DNA of 64,000 nucleotides from Allium sativum (lineage: Eukaryota > Streptophyta > Magnoliopsida > Asparagales > Amaryllidaceae). Below, in pieces: positions 36,834 to 47,959 of this stretch (within the stretch, counting starts at the first letter, position 1; every line of letters starts with the position of its first letter). The notes under the pieces were generated by a model that saw only the letters and a list, made by a program, of their open reading frames with translations, did not search any database and had not been told where the DNA came from. The DNA lies in the NCBI GenBank assembly GCA_030737875.1, contig CM060915.1, forward strand, positions 565,734,577-565,798,576, in the 5' to 3' direction. A program made the translations under genes and the position numbers.

Positions 36834-39473
36834 ATGGCCGATAATTTTACCATCCCGGAGGATGTACCAGTACCTATTTGGTTTAGAAGGTACATGGAGG
36901 CAAGGGCGAATGAAGCCGGCCCCACGGATATTCCTCCTCCTCCTCAGCATACACAAGCGGATTTCGCGGAGCTTTGCAAAGACTCTAAGGCGATGGGTTG
37001 CAAGAATTTTGTCGGAACAGAGACTTCCGTGGAGGCAAGAAACTGGTTAAAGGAAACTGAAGACCTCTTTGCTATCTTTGATGTGGAAGATCGTAAGAAA
37101 GTTCTGTTGGCGGTATGGCTATTGAAAGGGGAAGCTGCTTATTGGTGGGTAGTTACCACCACTACTAGACCAATTGAGACTTGGGATGAGTTTAAGAGAA
37201 GGTTTGGATTAAGGTTTTTATCACCGACAGAAGAGAACCTTCGGATGGAGAGGTTCCTATCTCTAAAGCAAGGGGACATGACAGTTAGGGAATACGTGGA
37301 TACGTTTAATCAACTTGCTCGGTTCGGTCTAGACTTGATTAACACAACTCAGAAAAAGGCACTACGCTTTGCTCTTGGAGTGAATGAGCCATTGCGCGGT
37401 TTGTCCATGTCTCATATACCCAGGGGGCGACCTTCGAAAATTTGGTGAATACGGCCCTACTTCAAGAGGAAGATAAGAGTGACAAGAAGAAGGTCAAGGC
37501 AAATAAGTCTCAAGGCAAGAAGATAGACTCCGGGAAAGGAGGAAAGAACGACAACACGTCAAGTAGGAAGAGGAAATGCAACTTTTGTGGGATCAAGGGG
37601 CATCTGGCCAAGGATTGCAGGAAGAAGAAGAGGAAGTTAGGCGAGTGTTTTCATTGCGGAGAGTCTAGACATTTTAGCAAGGATTGCCCGAAGAAGCAAG
37701 GACAGGGGCAAGGACAGACTTAGCAAGCAGGACCCCTTGGAGGGCAATTGCAGGCTCTCCTCGCTTTTCCAGCTTTTGATCGAGGTAGTGTTTCTATAGA
37801 AATTCATGTTTACATTTCTGATTTCCCTGTTCGTACCTTGTTTGATTTTGGCGCATCGCATAGTTTTATTTCTGATCCTGTTGTAAGTTTGCACCTAAGT
37901 ACTAGTCTAGTTGAGGATCCCGTTAGTGTTTCAAATCCAATTGGGGGTTCCGCCCATTTATCTATGATTTGTGTGGATTTGAAGATTTCTATCTTGACCG
38001 TGGAATTCACGTGTAATGCTTATGTCCTCGGGTTCACGGGATACGGGTTGATTTTGGGCATGGATTGGTTGTCCCGTTATGGAGCCATCCTCGATTGTGA
38101 GCATAGGGTGGTGAGGCTCATGACTCGCCTCGGTAATACCCTAAGAAATTTCTTGTAACCCTAGAGGTCCCGTCATGTTATGCTATCTTGAATCTCTTGA
38201 CTCGTCCATCGATGATCTGCAATCTGTAAGGGTGGTCCGAGACTATCCTGATGTCTTTGATGAAGTTAAGGGGTTACCCCCTAAACGAGAGATAGATTTC
38301 CGCATTTATCTAGTCGATAATGCCAAGCCAGTATCATTGCCCGTTAGGCACATGGCCCCACGAGAAAGAAGAGAGCTCAGTAAGCAAATCATGGAGCTGC
38401 TTGAGAAGAATTTTATTAGGCGAAGCATTTCTGAATGGGGTGCTCCGGTGGTATTCGCTACTAAGGCAGATGGTTCGCTTCGTCTATGTGTTGATTATCG
38501 AGAGTTGAAAAAGCTGACAAAGAAGAATAGGCACCCGTTACCAAGGATTGATGATCTCTTTGACCAGCCTGTTGGTGCTTCTGTTTTCTCTCAGCTCGAT
38601 CTGGCCACCGAATTCCATCAGCTTAGAGTGGCTGAGGATAGTATTGATAAAACTGCGTTTAGGACTCCAGATGGATTCTTTGAATGGCTTGTTATGCCAT
38701 TCAGTTTGACTAATGCACCCGCCTACTTCGTAGATTTGATGAGTAGGGTGCTCAGGGAATTCCTTAACAAGTTTGTTGTTGTCTTCGTGGATGATATTCT
38801 GATCTTCTCAAAGGATGAGGAAGAACATGCTAGGCATCTCAAGGAAGTGATGGATACGCTTAGAGCACATTAGTTGAAAGCCAAGTTCTCCCAATGTCAT
38901 TTTTGGAGAAGGGAAGTTCGGTTTCTTGGACATATAGTTTCTAAGCAAGGCATAGCGGTGGATCCCGCGAAAGTGGTTATGGTTCAAGACTGGAAGACTC
39001 CTAGAAATGCAACCGAAGTGAGAAACTTTCTCGGTCTGGCGGGCTACTATAGGATGTTCATCAGGGACTTCGCTAAGATTTCGGCCCCTCTTACTAAGTT
39101 GACGAAGAAGAACTTAGTCTTTGCATGGGACTTGGAGTGGGAGCCTGCTTTTCAAAGGCTTAAGCGGACTCTTACCACAGCACCAGTTTCAGCTTTACCC
39201 GATGGAGGGAAGATGTTTGCCGTGAACACCAACGCACGTGACATGGGATTAGGCGCGGTCCTGATGTAAGGAGAAAGAGTAATGTGTTATGGGGTTAGGC
39301 AACTCAAAGTTTATGGGAAGAACTACCCCACGCATGATTTGGAGACGGCGGCGATTGTCTTTGCGCTTAAATCATGGCACCATTATCTTTTGGGCAAGAG
39401 ATTCGAGTTATATACGGATCACCAGTCGCTCAAGTATCTCTTCTCGCAAAAGGATGTCTATGCTAAGTGCTGA
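36834..39473 (+). pseudogene. Gag-pol remnant of element C: gag to RNase H
   Basis: Starts at ATG 36834, parallel to the start in element B. Gag (EAAYWW...RMERFLSLKQGDMTVREYV) shifts frame near 37430. Two zinc knuckles follow (CNFCGIKGHLAKDC and CFHCGESRHFSKDC), then a stop at 37721. The protease motif is altered: DSGAS of element B reads DFGAS here, so the catalytic triad context is damaged. Reverse transcriptase keeps FVDD (about 38787). A stop at 38871 interrupts, and a second stop at 39267 lies in RNase H, whose first Asp context reads NTNARD instead of TDA. The RNase H part ends in YLFSQKD at about 39465, and nothing of the integrase follows. Confidence 0.9.
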
Positions 39474-40060
39474 GTTTGGATGTAGGGATTATGTTTTTGG
39501 GCTTTGGGTTGATTCTAGGGATGAAGTGGTTATCCAGTAAGGGTACCATCCTCGGTTTTGAAAGAAGGGTAGTTAGACTCTTGACTTGCCTTGGTAATAC
39601 CCTCGAAGTCTCGCGTAACCTTTAGAGTTCTGTCAGGATTAGTTACCTAGAATCTTTTGACCCATTTATTGGAAATTAATGATCTATTCGATTAGTGTTC
39701 GCAAGTGGTTCATAGAAATCATGTTAATAAGTGCATTTGGCCACATGGATTGGTATTTATTTTCAAAGGAAAGTTCTTCTACGTGGAATACCTTACAGTG
39801 AATCTTGGGAAAGCTTGCATAAAGTCATGAGTATACAGTAAAGTTAAGAACCGAGTATGCTAGAAAAAAATAAGTGAAAGTGAAATGAGAAGCGACAGTG
39901 AAATGAGTTCCAACTCACATTTTTGAAGTAGGAATTAAGAAGCTACGGAATTTAAAGGTTAAAAACGGTCAAAGCACAATGGAATTAAGTTCAAGGAAAT
40001 GCGGCTTAGGAGGTTGAATACTAGATACGCGCACCATAAATCTTTTTAGGAGTATATCCT
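39459..40060 (+). pseudogene. Out-of-order, older gypsy fragment: protease end and chromodomain remnant
   Basis: Directly after RNase H the sequence aligns to the C-terminal part of the protease region (compare 16570-16820 in element B and 37985-38225 in this element), but much more diverged and with stops. A short chromodomain-like remnant (KKLRNLKVKNGQS) lies at about 39950. Integrase is missing in between. The step from RNase H to protease occurs at a shared AGGAT (about 39455), which suggests a microhomology junction. This looks like template switching with a degenerate relative. Confidence 0.7.
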
Positions 40061-40148
40061 TGATCCCTGTTTTTCCGTGGAGCTTACTTGTATACTATCT
40101 TCTCGATCTCTTTTCCTAATTAGCATGTCTTCCTTTTGCTATCCAGGT

Positions 40149-40275
40149 TTATCCTGTCTATCTTGTTATCTCGTTAACCTTGTCATGAGAAATCCTGTTT
40201 ATCTTGTTATCTCGTTAACCTTGTCATGAGAAATCATATTTATCTTGTTATCTCGTTAACCTTGTCATGAGAACC
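40149..40275. repeat. Three 41-bp tandem units in the 3' UTR of element C
   Basis: TATCTTGTTATCTCGTTAAC starts at 40159, 40200 and 40241, a period of 41. Element B has a single related unit at about 19780. Confidence 0.85.
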
Positions 40276-40790
40276 TTAGGTAGAAACATTTTGGATGAAA
40301 CATGTATTTGAAACATGTTATGCTTGATGGTTGCAAGTGGTTGCAAGTGTTTGCAAGTGGATAATCGTGGATGCATGATACACATTAGGCACTAAGATCG
40401 GCTCGCACACTTTCATGTTGCATATGCATGAGTGCTTATACTTATTCATGGATGAAACTTGTTGTGCTATCACGTGGATGTTGCATATGAATGAATGTTA
40501 TGTGCACTCATGTAGAGATTATAAGTTATGTTAGGAATTTGCATACATATGGACTCATTTCACTCACATGTTTTGCATTAAGGAGGTTTACTAAATCAGT
40601 AACCGCCTGATTTTCGCATTAGATAAGTACATGTACACACACTTTTGCATATGTTCATACAGCATTTAGAATCCTTTAAGGACAATGACTGCACGTGGAT
40701 GATGTTTTGAGTAGATGGATGATGGATGGTAGGATACGTTCTTCCTATACTTGGAGATTTCGGGGACGAAATCCTTTAAGGTGGGGAGAA

Positions 40791-43700
40791 TGTAACAACG
40801 CGAATTTTTGAATAACATGTTATAACATAAATCAAGGCAGAATTAAACTGTAAAATCTGAATCAATGGAAAAGGGTTGTGCCATTGCGTTCATCTCGGAA
40901 AAATACGCGAAATAGAGTCCGAGTTTTTGAAAAACGGAGTCCGTATGACCAAGTTATGGCCCAATGAAGTTTTCAGAAAATTTCAAGCCCGAAAACAGTT
41001 CAAATTCGAATTCAGATTTAAATTTCAACCAAAACAGGATAGGCGGGAATTCTCCCGCCCAGGCAGGGTCGACACAGGGGTCGACACCACTGTCGACCCC
41101 CCCCCAATGGGTCGACACCCATGTCGACCCATGGGTCGACCCCCATGTCGACCCAGGGGTCGACCCCCCCCCCAGTCGGACCAGTTTTTCTGGTGCACCA
41201 TTTGTGACGTGTTGAGTCTGCTCTGGAAGCATCTGACGGGATTTGACGGACCCGATGTGTTTTAGGGTTAATCCTATGGTCTAAACTAACCTAATCACCT
41301 ATATAAAGACCCCTAGACCTAGCCTAAACCCTCATTAATCATTCCTACAACTAAATGCTGCCCAAATGTTTAATCATGGCCTCCACCCTCTTGTCATAGC
41401 CTCCATCTTCATTCATATGAGAGTTCCTAAGCTTGTTTGAGAGTTTCTAAGCTTGAATTAAGGCCAAAGTTCAATCTTTCTTCATCAAAGCAAGGATCTT
41501 TTGCTTGTTTCTCAAGGGTTTTCATTGAAGCTTGTCATTTGGAAGTGTTTAGAGTTGCTAGTGGCTTCGTCTCAATCTTATTATATATTAATTATAGTCT
41601 TCGTAGCATTGTAAGCCCTATACTACTCTTAGATTCTAACTATGAAGTTAAATGTTACATGTTGCAAGTTGAGTTTGGGCCTATGTATGATATGTGCTTT
41701 GATCCTATCATGTTATGCATTGATTTACCCTATGCAAGTTTGTAAAGCTATCACCTTGACTATGTGCATAGAAAGCTATGACCTTTGATTTGGAATGTTG
41801 CATTATGCAACATGAGAACTCTCATAACCTTCATGATAACTTGCATATAATGTTATATGCGAACTTCTAGCCACCATCCTATGTCCTTTATGACCATGTT
41901 TCACCTAGTTGCTTAAGTTGATATTATGCATGTTTTGAGGCCCATGATGTAATATGCAAGTTTATGAACATATTTATGCCTCATATGCCACCATGTTTAA
42001 CTTGTGGCCAAACCTCAACCCCTTATGCTATTGTGCATGCTTGTGGCCAAATCAACCTTATGCTATTTGGTATGTTTGAGGCGAAGTCACCTTTTATGTT
42101 ATCATACATGTTAAGGCCATATGCTAGTATGTTGAACCCCTTTTTATCACCATGTTTAATTTGTGATAGACTTTGCCATCTTAGTCCCACCTTGTCACAT
42201 GGTTATGTTCCCTCTTTGATCTACTTGCGTTAATGCGAATTCACGTGCGATGGGAATACGTTATGGGTAATGTGGCAAACTTGAATAACATGAAAACATG
42301 AGTCGAAAACATGACATGAAAGTTTGACATGTGTTTATGCTTGAAAACATGGACTTGGACATGACTTCTAGAAAACATGAGAGTGGCCAACTCGAGGTTG
42401 GGTTGAGTTTGTAGCATAAATCTACCTGGAAACGACCGGCTTAACTAGTGGCTACAAACAATAGGACCCAATGTGAGAAGTTGGTCATGTTGTGCTTAAA
42501 CCCGAGGTTAGATCAAGTTGTGGTGTAAAGCTACCCGGACCCGCCCGGCTTAACTAGTAACCACAACAGGGTCTAATGTGAGAGGTTGGGTGCATTAAAT
42601 TAATTAATGCCACATGATAGGGTTAAGTCATGGACCACTCGAATATACTTAACCACATGAACAGGATGGGTTGATAGGGTTAAGTCAACATGGACACACT
42701 TAACCAACCCAATGCTTAGTTGGATAGGGTTAAGTCGTGAACCTTTTTAGGAACACTTAACCAACTTGATACATGGTTTGGATGGGGTTAACCACACTTA
42801 ACCCACTAGAAAACCCTAGTTGCGCGGTCCTTCTCAGCAGTAACCCACTAGGGAGTATCAGATACCCTAGGGACTAGGCTAGGGTGGGGCACGATTACTG
42901 GGCTGGAGTGTAAGTGACCAAAAAGATGGCAAAAGTAGGTGTGCCATAGTAGATTCCGACGGACCATGGTCGTGCACATTGTCCGGGGATGAAAGACAGA
43001 CTTGGGCATCAGTAGGTTTTGACTATGCGTGCTTGTTTCGTGTCAGCGGTTGACACCCTATGGCCGGATACACCCTAGGGTGGACCTAGCACAGTCGACT
43101 ACATTTCATGTTTGGACCGTATGACACCGATACACGACGAGTTAGGCTGATAGGGAGCCGATCGACTAGACCGAGTAGTTGGACCTTGATTTAGGTCATC
43201 TCATGGGTTGGGCCAGCTTTAGGCCAAGGGATCATTTCTTGTTTATACTTGACATGGATTGGGATACTAGTACACACTTGGTGCAACTTAACCTTGTATA
43301 TGCGATGCCATACTTGATCTATCTTGTTAACTTTTCACCATGCCGGTTGTCACCCTACACCTCATCTCTGTTTACATGTTCAGTTAACTTTATTAGTTTT
43401 TATACTAATAGTAGATAGGACTTACCAGTCTTTTTGACTGACCCATTTTCTTTCGCCTCTTTTCTTCCGTCCCCCCCCCCCCCCCCCCCAGATTTACAGG
43501 GTGGGAACACTTGTACCTAGCTTGGATCTTTAGCTGCTTTTCTGGATAGCTCATGTACGGTTTGGACTTAAGCACGCTATGACTTTATTCTACCTTGGGG
43601 ATAGTTACTTTATGTTTCTTTTTCAGTTTTCAGTTTATGTTCTAGACTTTGTTTTATGGGAAAATAATGACTCAGTACTTTGATGTAACTTGGCTATGGT

Positions 43701-43851
43701 TTTGAAATACTAGTTTTATCCGCTGCTTTACTTACTCTGTTTTACTTATATGTTCTGTCTTGTGATACCTGCATTCATATTTACCTTGTTTAACACCCCT
43801 CCAAAGCTAGTGTCCTTGCTAGAGTGGCACTGGTGGAGGTGGGGTGTTACA
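40791..43851 (+). repeat. 3' LTR of element C
   Basis: TGTAACAACGCG to GGGGTGTTACA, preceded by the polypurine tract AAGGTGGGGAGAA (40778-40790). It carries the GTCGAC array (41068-41164, with one more unit than the 5' LTR), the box CTATATAAAG (about 41299) and a 19-base C run (43471-43489). Confidence 0.93.
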
Positions 43852-44697
43852 ATATTCATCCTTAAGTGCACTAGGATCAACATCAGCATCAGGGTTAAGC
43901 ACTAATATCCATATAGGCCTGCCCAACATGATTCACTAATATACAAACTTACCTGAAATAAATGTGATGAATAAACAGGAACAATAAATATAACCTCATA
44001 TATTAATCTACTACTGCATATAAAGCCAGGTGATGAGGACAAGTACTACCTTTTCAACTATGATGATGATCCAGACTTAGACTCTCTTTAGTTGAATCTG
44101 CAATATTACAATCTGAATTTGAAAGAATAGTTTTACTACTTGACTTTTAAGGCTTTGTAGACAACCCTTCAATTGTATGTGCAAAATTGCAAACTGAATG
44201 TACAGATGTGTTACATGCAGTAAACAATTTAATCGATTTAACAAGTGTGTTATTCAAATGCCCAAAAAAAAACTACTTTATAAAATACAAAGGGAGTTAC
44301 CTTAAACAATGACTAGATAATTGAACTGACATATCAAACACATATGAACTGACATATCAAACACATATGAATATCATCAATTTGTTTACAGAAATCAACA
44401 GAGGATCCACGGCAAGGCAGCACGCAACAAATCAGAACCCAATTATTCTCATGAAATCAGAGATTTAAGGGTTTTCTAAACACTATTTATACACATTCAT
44501 CATCGGCAAGTTTCAGCTCCCTTCCATTAATTGTTTCTCAAACAGTTTTAATTTCTATCTAAATACCTGCACCGGTTTCTTTGTACGTGCCTTCAAAAGG
44601 CTACTCCAGACCAAAATATTACACACTTACGGTACAGTAATCCAGGTAGCATAATCCTTTTCATTATTTCATGGTTTAATTTTGCATGCTGTCCTAG
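43852..44697. other. CACTA-2 internal sequence before the RING gene
   Basis: No clear gene. A 23-bp tandem duplication (ACTGACATATCAAACACATA) lies at 44325-44370. A plus-strand stretch at about 44020-44090 encodes an acidic peptide (NYDDDPDLDSL) ending in a stop, and a minus-strand stretch at 43857-43930 encodes LVLNPDADVDPSALKDEY. Either may be an exon remnant of captured sequence. I do not recognise the parent gene. Confidence 0.4.
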
Positions 44698-45436
44698 ATG
44701 AACACAGTTAAAGCTGTTGCGATGGCAAGAACTACAACAAATAAATCGGAAAGAACAACACTCAATAACAGGAGATCATCAAGTTCACAGGCTGTAGCAT
44801 CTAAGCCAAAAAAGTCTACCAACGAAGCTTCATCAAGTTCACAGGCTGTAACATCTAAGCCGAAAAAAATTTACCAACGAAGCTTCATCAAGTTCACATG
44901 TTGTAGCATCTAAGCCAAAAAAGTCTACCAACGACGCTTCATCAAGTTCACGGGCTGTAGCATCTAAGCCAAAAAAGTCTACCGACGAAACTTCAAGAGG
45001 GAAGAAGTCAATAACGACGAGGAAAGAAAAGGAAGAAGAGAAGATAACTAGATATGACTGCAGCATTTGTTGGGATGTGGCTAAAGAACCCGTGGTGACT
45101 ACCTGCGGTCACCTGTACTGCTGGCCATGTCTTTTTCGGTGGATGCAAACGCTTTTCAATGAATGCCCTCTGTGTAAAGGCATTATTACTGGAAATATAT
45201 TTCCGTTATATGCAGGAGAGAGTTCAAGTTCTAATAAAAAGGTGAAATATGACGGTTTGAAGGTCCCGGCAAGGCCTCGGGGTGGACAAGTTGAAAACTT
45301 CAGGCGACCAGTACATGCATTAGGAGGGCGTGGTTTGTTTATTCAATTAGTACTTGGACTCTTTGCAACGATTCGCAGGAGAGTATGGGCGGGGACATGT
45401 AAAATGAGAACAGAGATATGGGCGCTTGCTCAATAA
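44698..45436 (+). pseudogene. RING-finger (RMA-like E3 ubiquitin ligase) gene carried by CACTA-2, one-base frameshift
   Basis: The C-terminal half encodes a C3HC4 RING: CSIC, then TCGHLYCWPC, then CPLC (about 45058-45176). The CGHLYCWPC core followed by a PLYA segment is typical of plant RMA proteins, small membrane-anchored E3 ligases that pass ubiquitin to ER proteins. The N-terminal half holds four copies of an 18-residue Ser/Lys-rich repeat (ASKPKKSTNEASSSSQAV and variants; 54-bp DNA units). One extra A in an A run near 44866 (second repeat) throws the frame; past it the reading is open to 45436. Without that base the product would be about 246 residues. There is only a weak hydrophobic stretch (FIQLVLGLFATI) near the C-terminus. 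It may be a captured gene fragment, a pseudogene, or carry a sequencing error. Confidence 0.75.
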
Positions 45437-46440
45437 TTTTTTCCTAGAGTAACATATCAACAGATAATGATTCCTTTTGTAAACTGTTTTTTCCTAAATA
45501 TAAATAAACATTTAGGAGACTATTTAGCGATTTTTCCACAAAAGTTAGCCCGTGTTTATTATGATATGTCCTACTCTAGCAATACATTCAAAAGATAGAC
45601 TAGCAGATTCAACCCCATACACCTCAACCTGCATATGACAACTTTCTTTTAAAGATGAGGCTTTTTGATATAGTCCGTAACGTAGAGAAGAGATAGTCAT
45701 TGAAACTTTATAATAACAATTTTAATGTTTACAGACCATGATGCTTAACCAAAATAATTATTAATAAGTTGTTCAATCCTCCTGGATATTACAATTGTAG
45801 TGGTGCCAAAGAAAAAAGCCACAGAATACAAATCTTACTATATACATATATACAAATATATATATATATATCCATATCTGTCAATTAAATATTCAAATTC
45901 ATTGTCAATCCTTCAAACTCTTACAATATACGTGTGAATTATATCTTAATCAAACTCATAGTCGTTCTTTTTTATGACAAAAACCATGATAAAAGTAGTT
46001 ATGTAATTCTTTGTATGTCAGATACAATTAATGAAATAATATGTATTAATGTGACTAAACAATGTTAATAATGCTTATCATGTACATTACTAACATTTAC
46101 TTTTGTTTTCCTCTCATAAACTCAGAATTCATAAAACTTGACTATGCTAAGTTCCCCAATTTAGATGAATCAATTAATCTGTGTGCTGACAAACTTTGAG
46201 GAATGGTTGTGATATAACAAGTGAAATAAGACTAACTTGTCCAATAAACAATATACTGATAAGCACTGTGCTTATTTATGAAACTCAAATTCCTCTACTG
46301 TAACATCTGAAGTGGATTACCACTGTGCTTATTTATGAAACTGTGCTAATAACATGAAAGAGAAAACATATATGCAACTGTGCTCAATGAATGCCAAATT
46401 GTAAGAAAATGGTACTGGAAGAAAAAAAAACGTACCATAG
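45437..46440. other. AT-rich filler in CACTA-2
   Basis: No gene seen. It includes a TA-rich microsatellite at about 45838-45872 and a short direct repeat (CACTGTGCTTATTTATGAAACT at about 46265 and 46321). Confidence 0.5.
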
Positions 46441-46449
46441 GATTAACGA

Positions 46450-47000
46450 TTTAAAGCTATTTCTCCAGCAAACAAAACGCCTACACCTCCTTGCCTAATC
46501 TCAAAAACATCAACAATCACTACCGCATCTGCGCCCTATCTGCCGCCGGGCTTGTGCTGATCGAGTACCGCCACTACACCCGCAATCTTCCCTTTTCCTT
46601 CTCTGAGCAAATCGCCTCCAACTCCCCCATCACCCATCCACCGATTCCTTTCCTACCACCCACCGACGAGTTCGATTTCTTCTCGTAGTCCATCGCCAGT
46701 CCAATCAGAAGCATAGTTGCGGATTTGGGGGCGAATAAAAAACACCGAGGCTGTAAAAAATGGAAAACCGATAAGGAGGTTAAGTGATGGCGGATACTTT
46801 GAATGCAAAGTGAAGAATGGGGGCAGAAGTATCTAGATTATAGGGTTACGGGGGTAAAAGCGGCAAACGAAATTACCGAGGAAAATGGGGGCGGGAATGT
46901 TAGTGTACGACCCAATTAGGAGATGTACGGCTGCAAATCAAGGGAGTAAATCAGAGAATGGTGGATAATTTTGTAGCCGATGGCAAAGTCGGTAGAATTA
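46450..47000. other. GC-rich, exon-like island near the right end of CACTA-2
   Basis: Composition rises sharply against the AT-rich surroundings. The plus strand is open for 65 codons (46491-46688; SAAGLVLIEYRHYTRNLPFS) ending in DEFDFFS. On the minus strand an ATG near 46710 opens a short frame (MDYEKKSNSSVGGRK). I cannot say which strand is coding, and I do not recognise the family. It could be the first exon and leader of a transcript reading inward from the right terminus, or another captured fragment. Confidence 0.35.
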
Positions 47001-47099
47001 GCATTTGCGTTTTGTAAATTTATATGAAATCAAAACATAGATTTGCAAGGAAAAAAATAGGTTGAAACAAAAAACTTGTGCTGCCTTGTGTAATCCAAA

Positions 47100-47590
47100 T
47101 TTGTAAGGCATCAATGCACATTACAACAACTTATATTTTAAAATATAACTTCATATTGAAAATTCAAAATTTTACTTTTAAATTTTATGAATATTACAAC
47201 ATTGACGTTTTCTCTTATAGTGTTACATTGTTATTTTAATTTTTTTAGTTTAATGAAAATTTAAAGAAAAAAATAAAGTTTTATGAATATTTTGTAGTTT
47301 TATTTTAGTTATAAGTATAAAATTATTTAAATTACTGAATATTTAATATAATTATCAATTACAAGTATTGAATACTAAGTAATAAAAATACATATTAATA
47401 TTAATTATCAAATACAATTATTAAATAACTTTTAATTATTTATTAATTATTTCATAATCAATATTATTTATTAATTAATTATTAATATATTTAATTAAGT
47501 TTGAAATAAATTTACCTTTGGTAAACTTAATTGAAAAGAAATATTATACCTAATACTTCTTCTATTATAACCAAGTATTACTTGGGGAAA
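47100..47590. repeat. Extremely AT-rich block in CACTA-2
   Basis: Low-complexity TTAATTATTAATA-type sequence between the GC-rich island and the subterminal repeats. The same order is found at the right end of CACTA-3 (about 56930-57400). Confidence 0.6.
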
Positions 47591-47956
47591 AAATAATTTT
47601 TAAAAATAATTTTTTTGCAAGTGGCTTTACCAGTTGCAAAAAAATTACAGTTATCGCAACTGGCATGAACAGTTGCTAAATATATATTTTTTGCAACTAG
47701 CCTGGAAGCGCAGATGCAAATTATATGTCTATTGCAACTGCAATGAAAGTGCAGTTGCTAAAAATATGTTTTTGCAACAGGTAGGAAAGCACAGTTGCGA
47801 AAAATATGCTTTTCCCAACGGGAGAAAAAGGTCTGTTGATAAATCTTATCTATTGCAACTGGTACAAAAGGTCTGTTGCTAAATACCATTTACTGCAACT
47901 GTCATTTGACGCCAGTTGCAAATAGCTAGTTGCAATAGGGTATTTTTCTTGTAGTG
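47591..47956. repeat. CACTA-2 right subterminal repeats and terminus
   Basis: Some fifteen copies of GCAACTG, CAGTTGC or GCAACAG variants lie in 366 bp, arranged as spaced inverted pairs, ending TTTTTCTTGTAGTG. CCT (47957-47959) completes the target duplication. Confidence 0.87.
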
Positions 47957-47959
47957 CCT

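Larger units (their letters stand above)
33601..43851 (+). mobile_element. Tekay-like Ty3/gypsy element C, defective, nested in CACTA-2
   Basis: LTRs of 3039 and 3061 bp, initiator-Met primer site, gag, protease, reverse transcriptase and part of RNase H, but no integrase. ATATT flanks it at 33596-33600 and 43852-43856. Its LTR starts TGTAACAACCCG like element B and shares the same layout of motifs, yet most of the LTR is clearly diverged, so B and C are sister families. The two LTRs of C remain very similar to each other, so the copy inserted recently even though its genes are broken. Confidence 0.94.
32993..47956. mobile_element. CACTA-2, non-autonomous, carrying a RING gene, nested in copia
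   Basis: The left end is CACTACAACAAAAAAC and the right end, reverse-complemented, is CACTACAAGAAAAATACCC. CCT flanks both sides (32990-32992 and 47957-47959). Subterminal arrays use TTGCAACAG/CTGTTGC and the variant GCAACTG. Without the nested gypsy element it is about 4.7 kb and has no TNP2 or TNP1 sequence that I can see. It contains a host-like RING gene and a GC-rich exon-like island. Such gene-carrying, transposase-less CACTAs are known in plants. It would depend on transposase supplied elsewhere. Confidence 0.93.
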
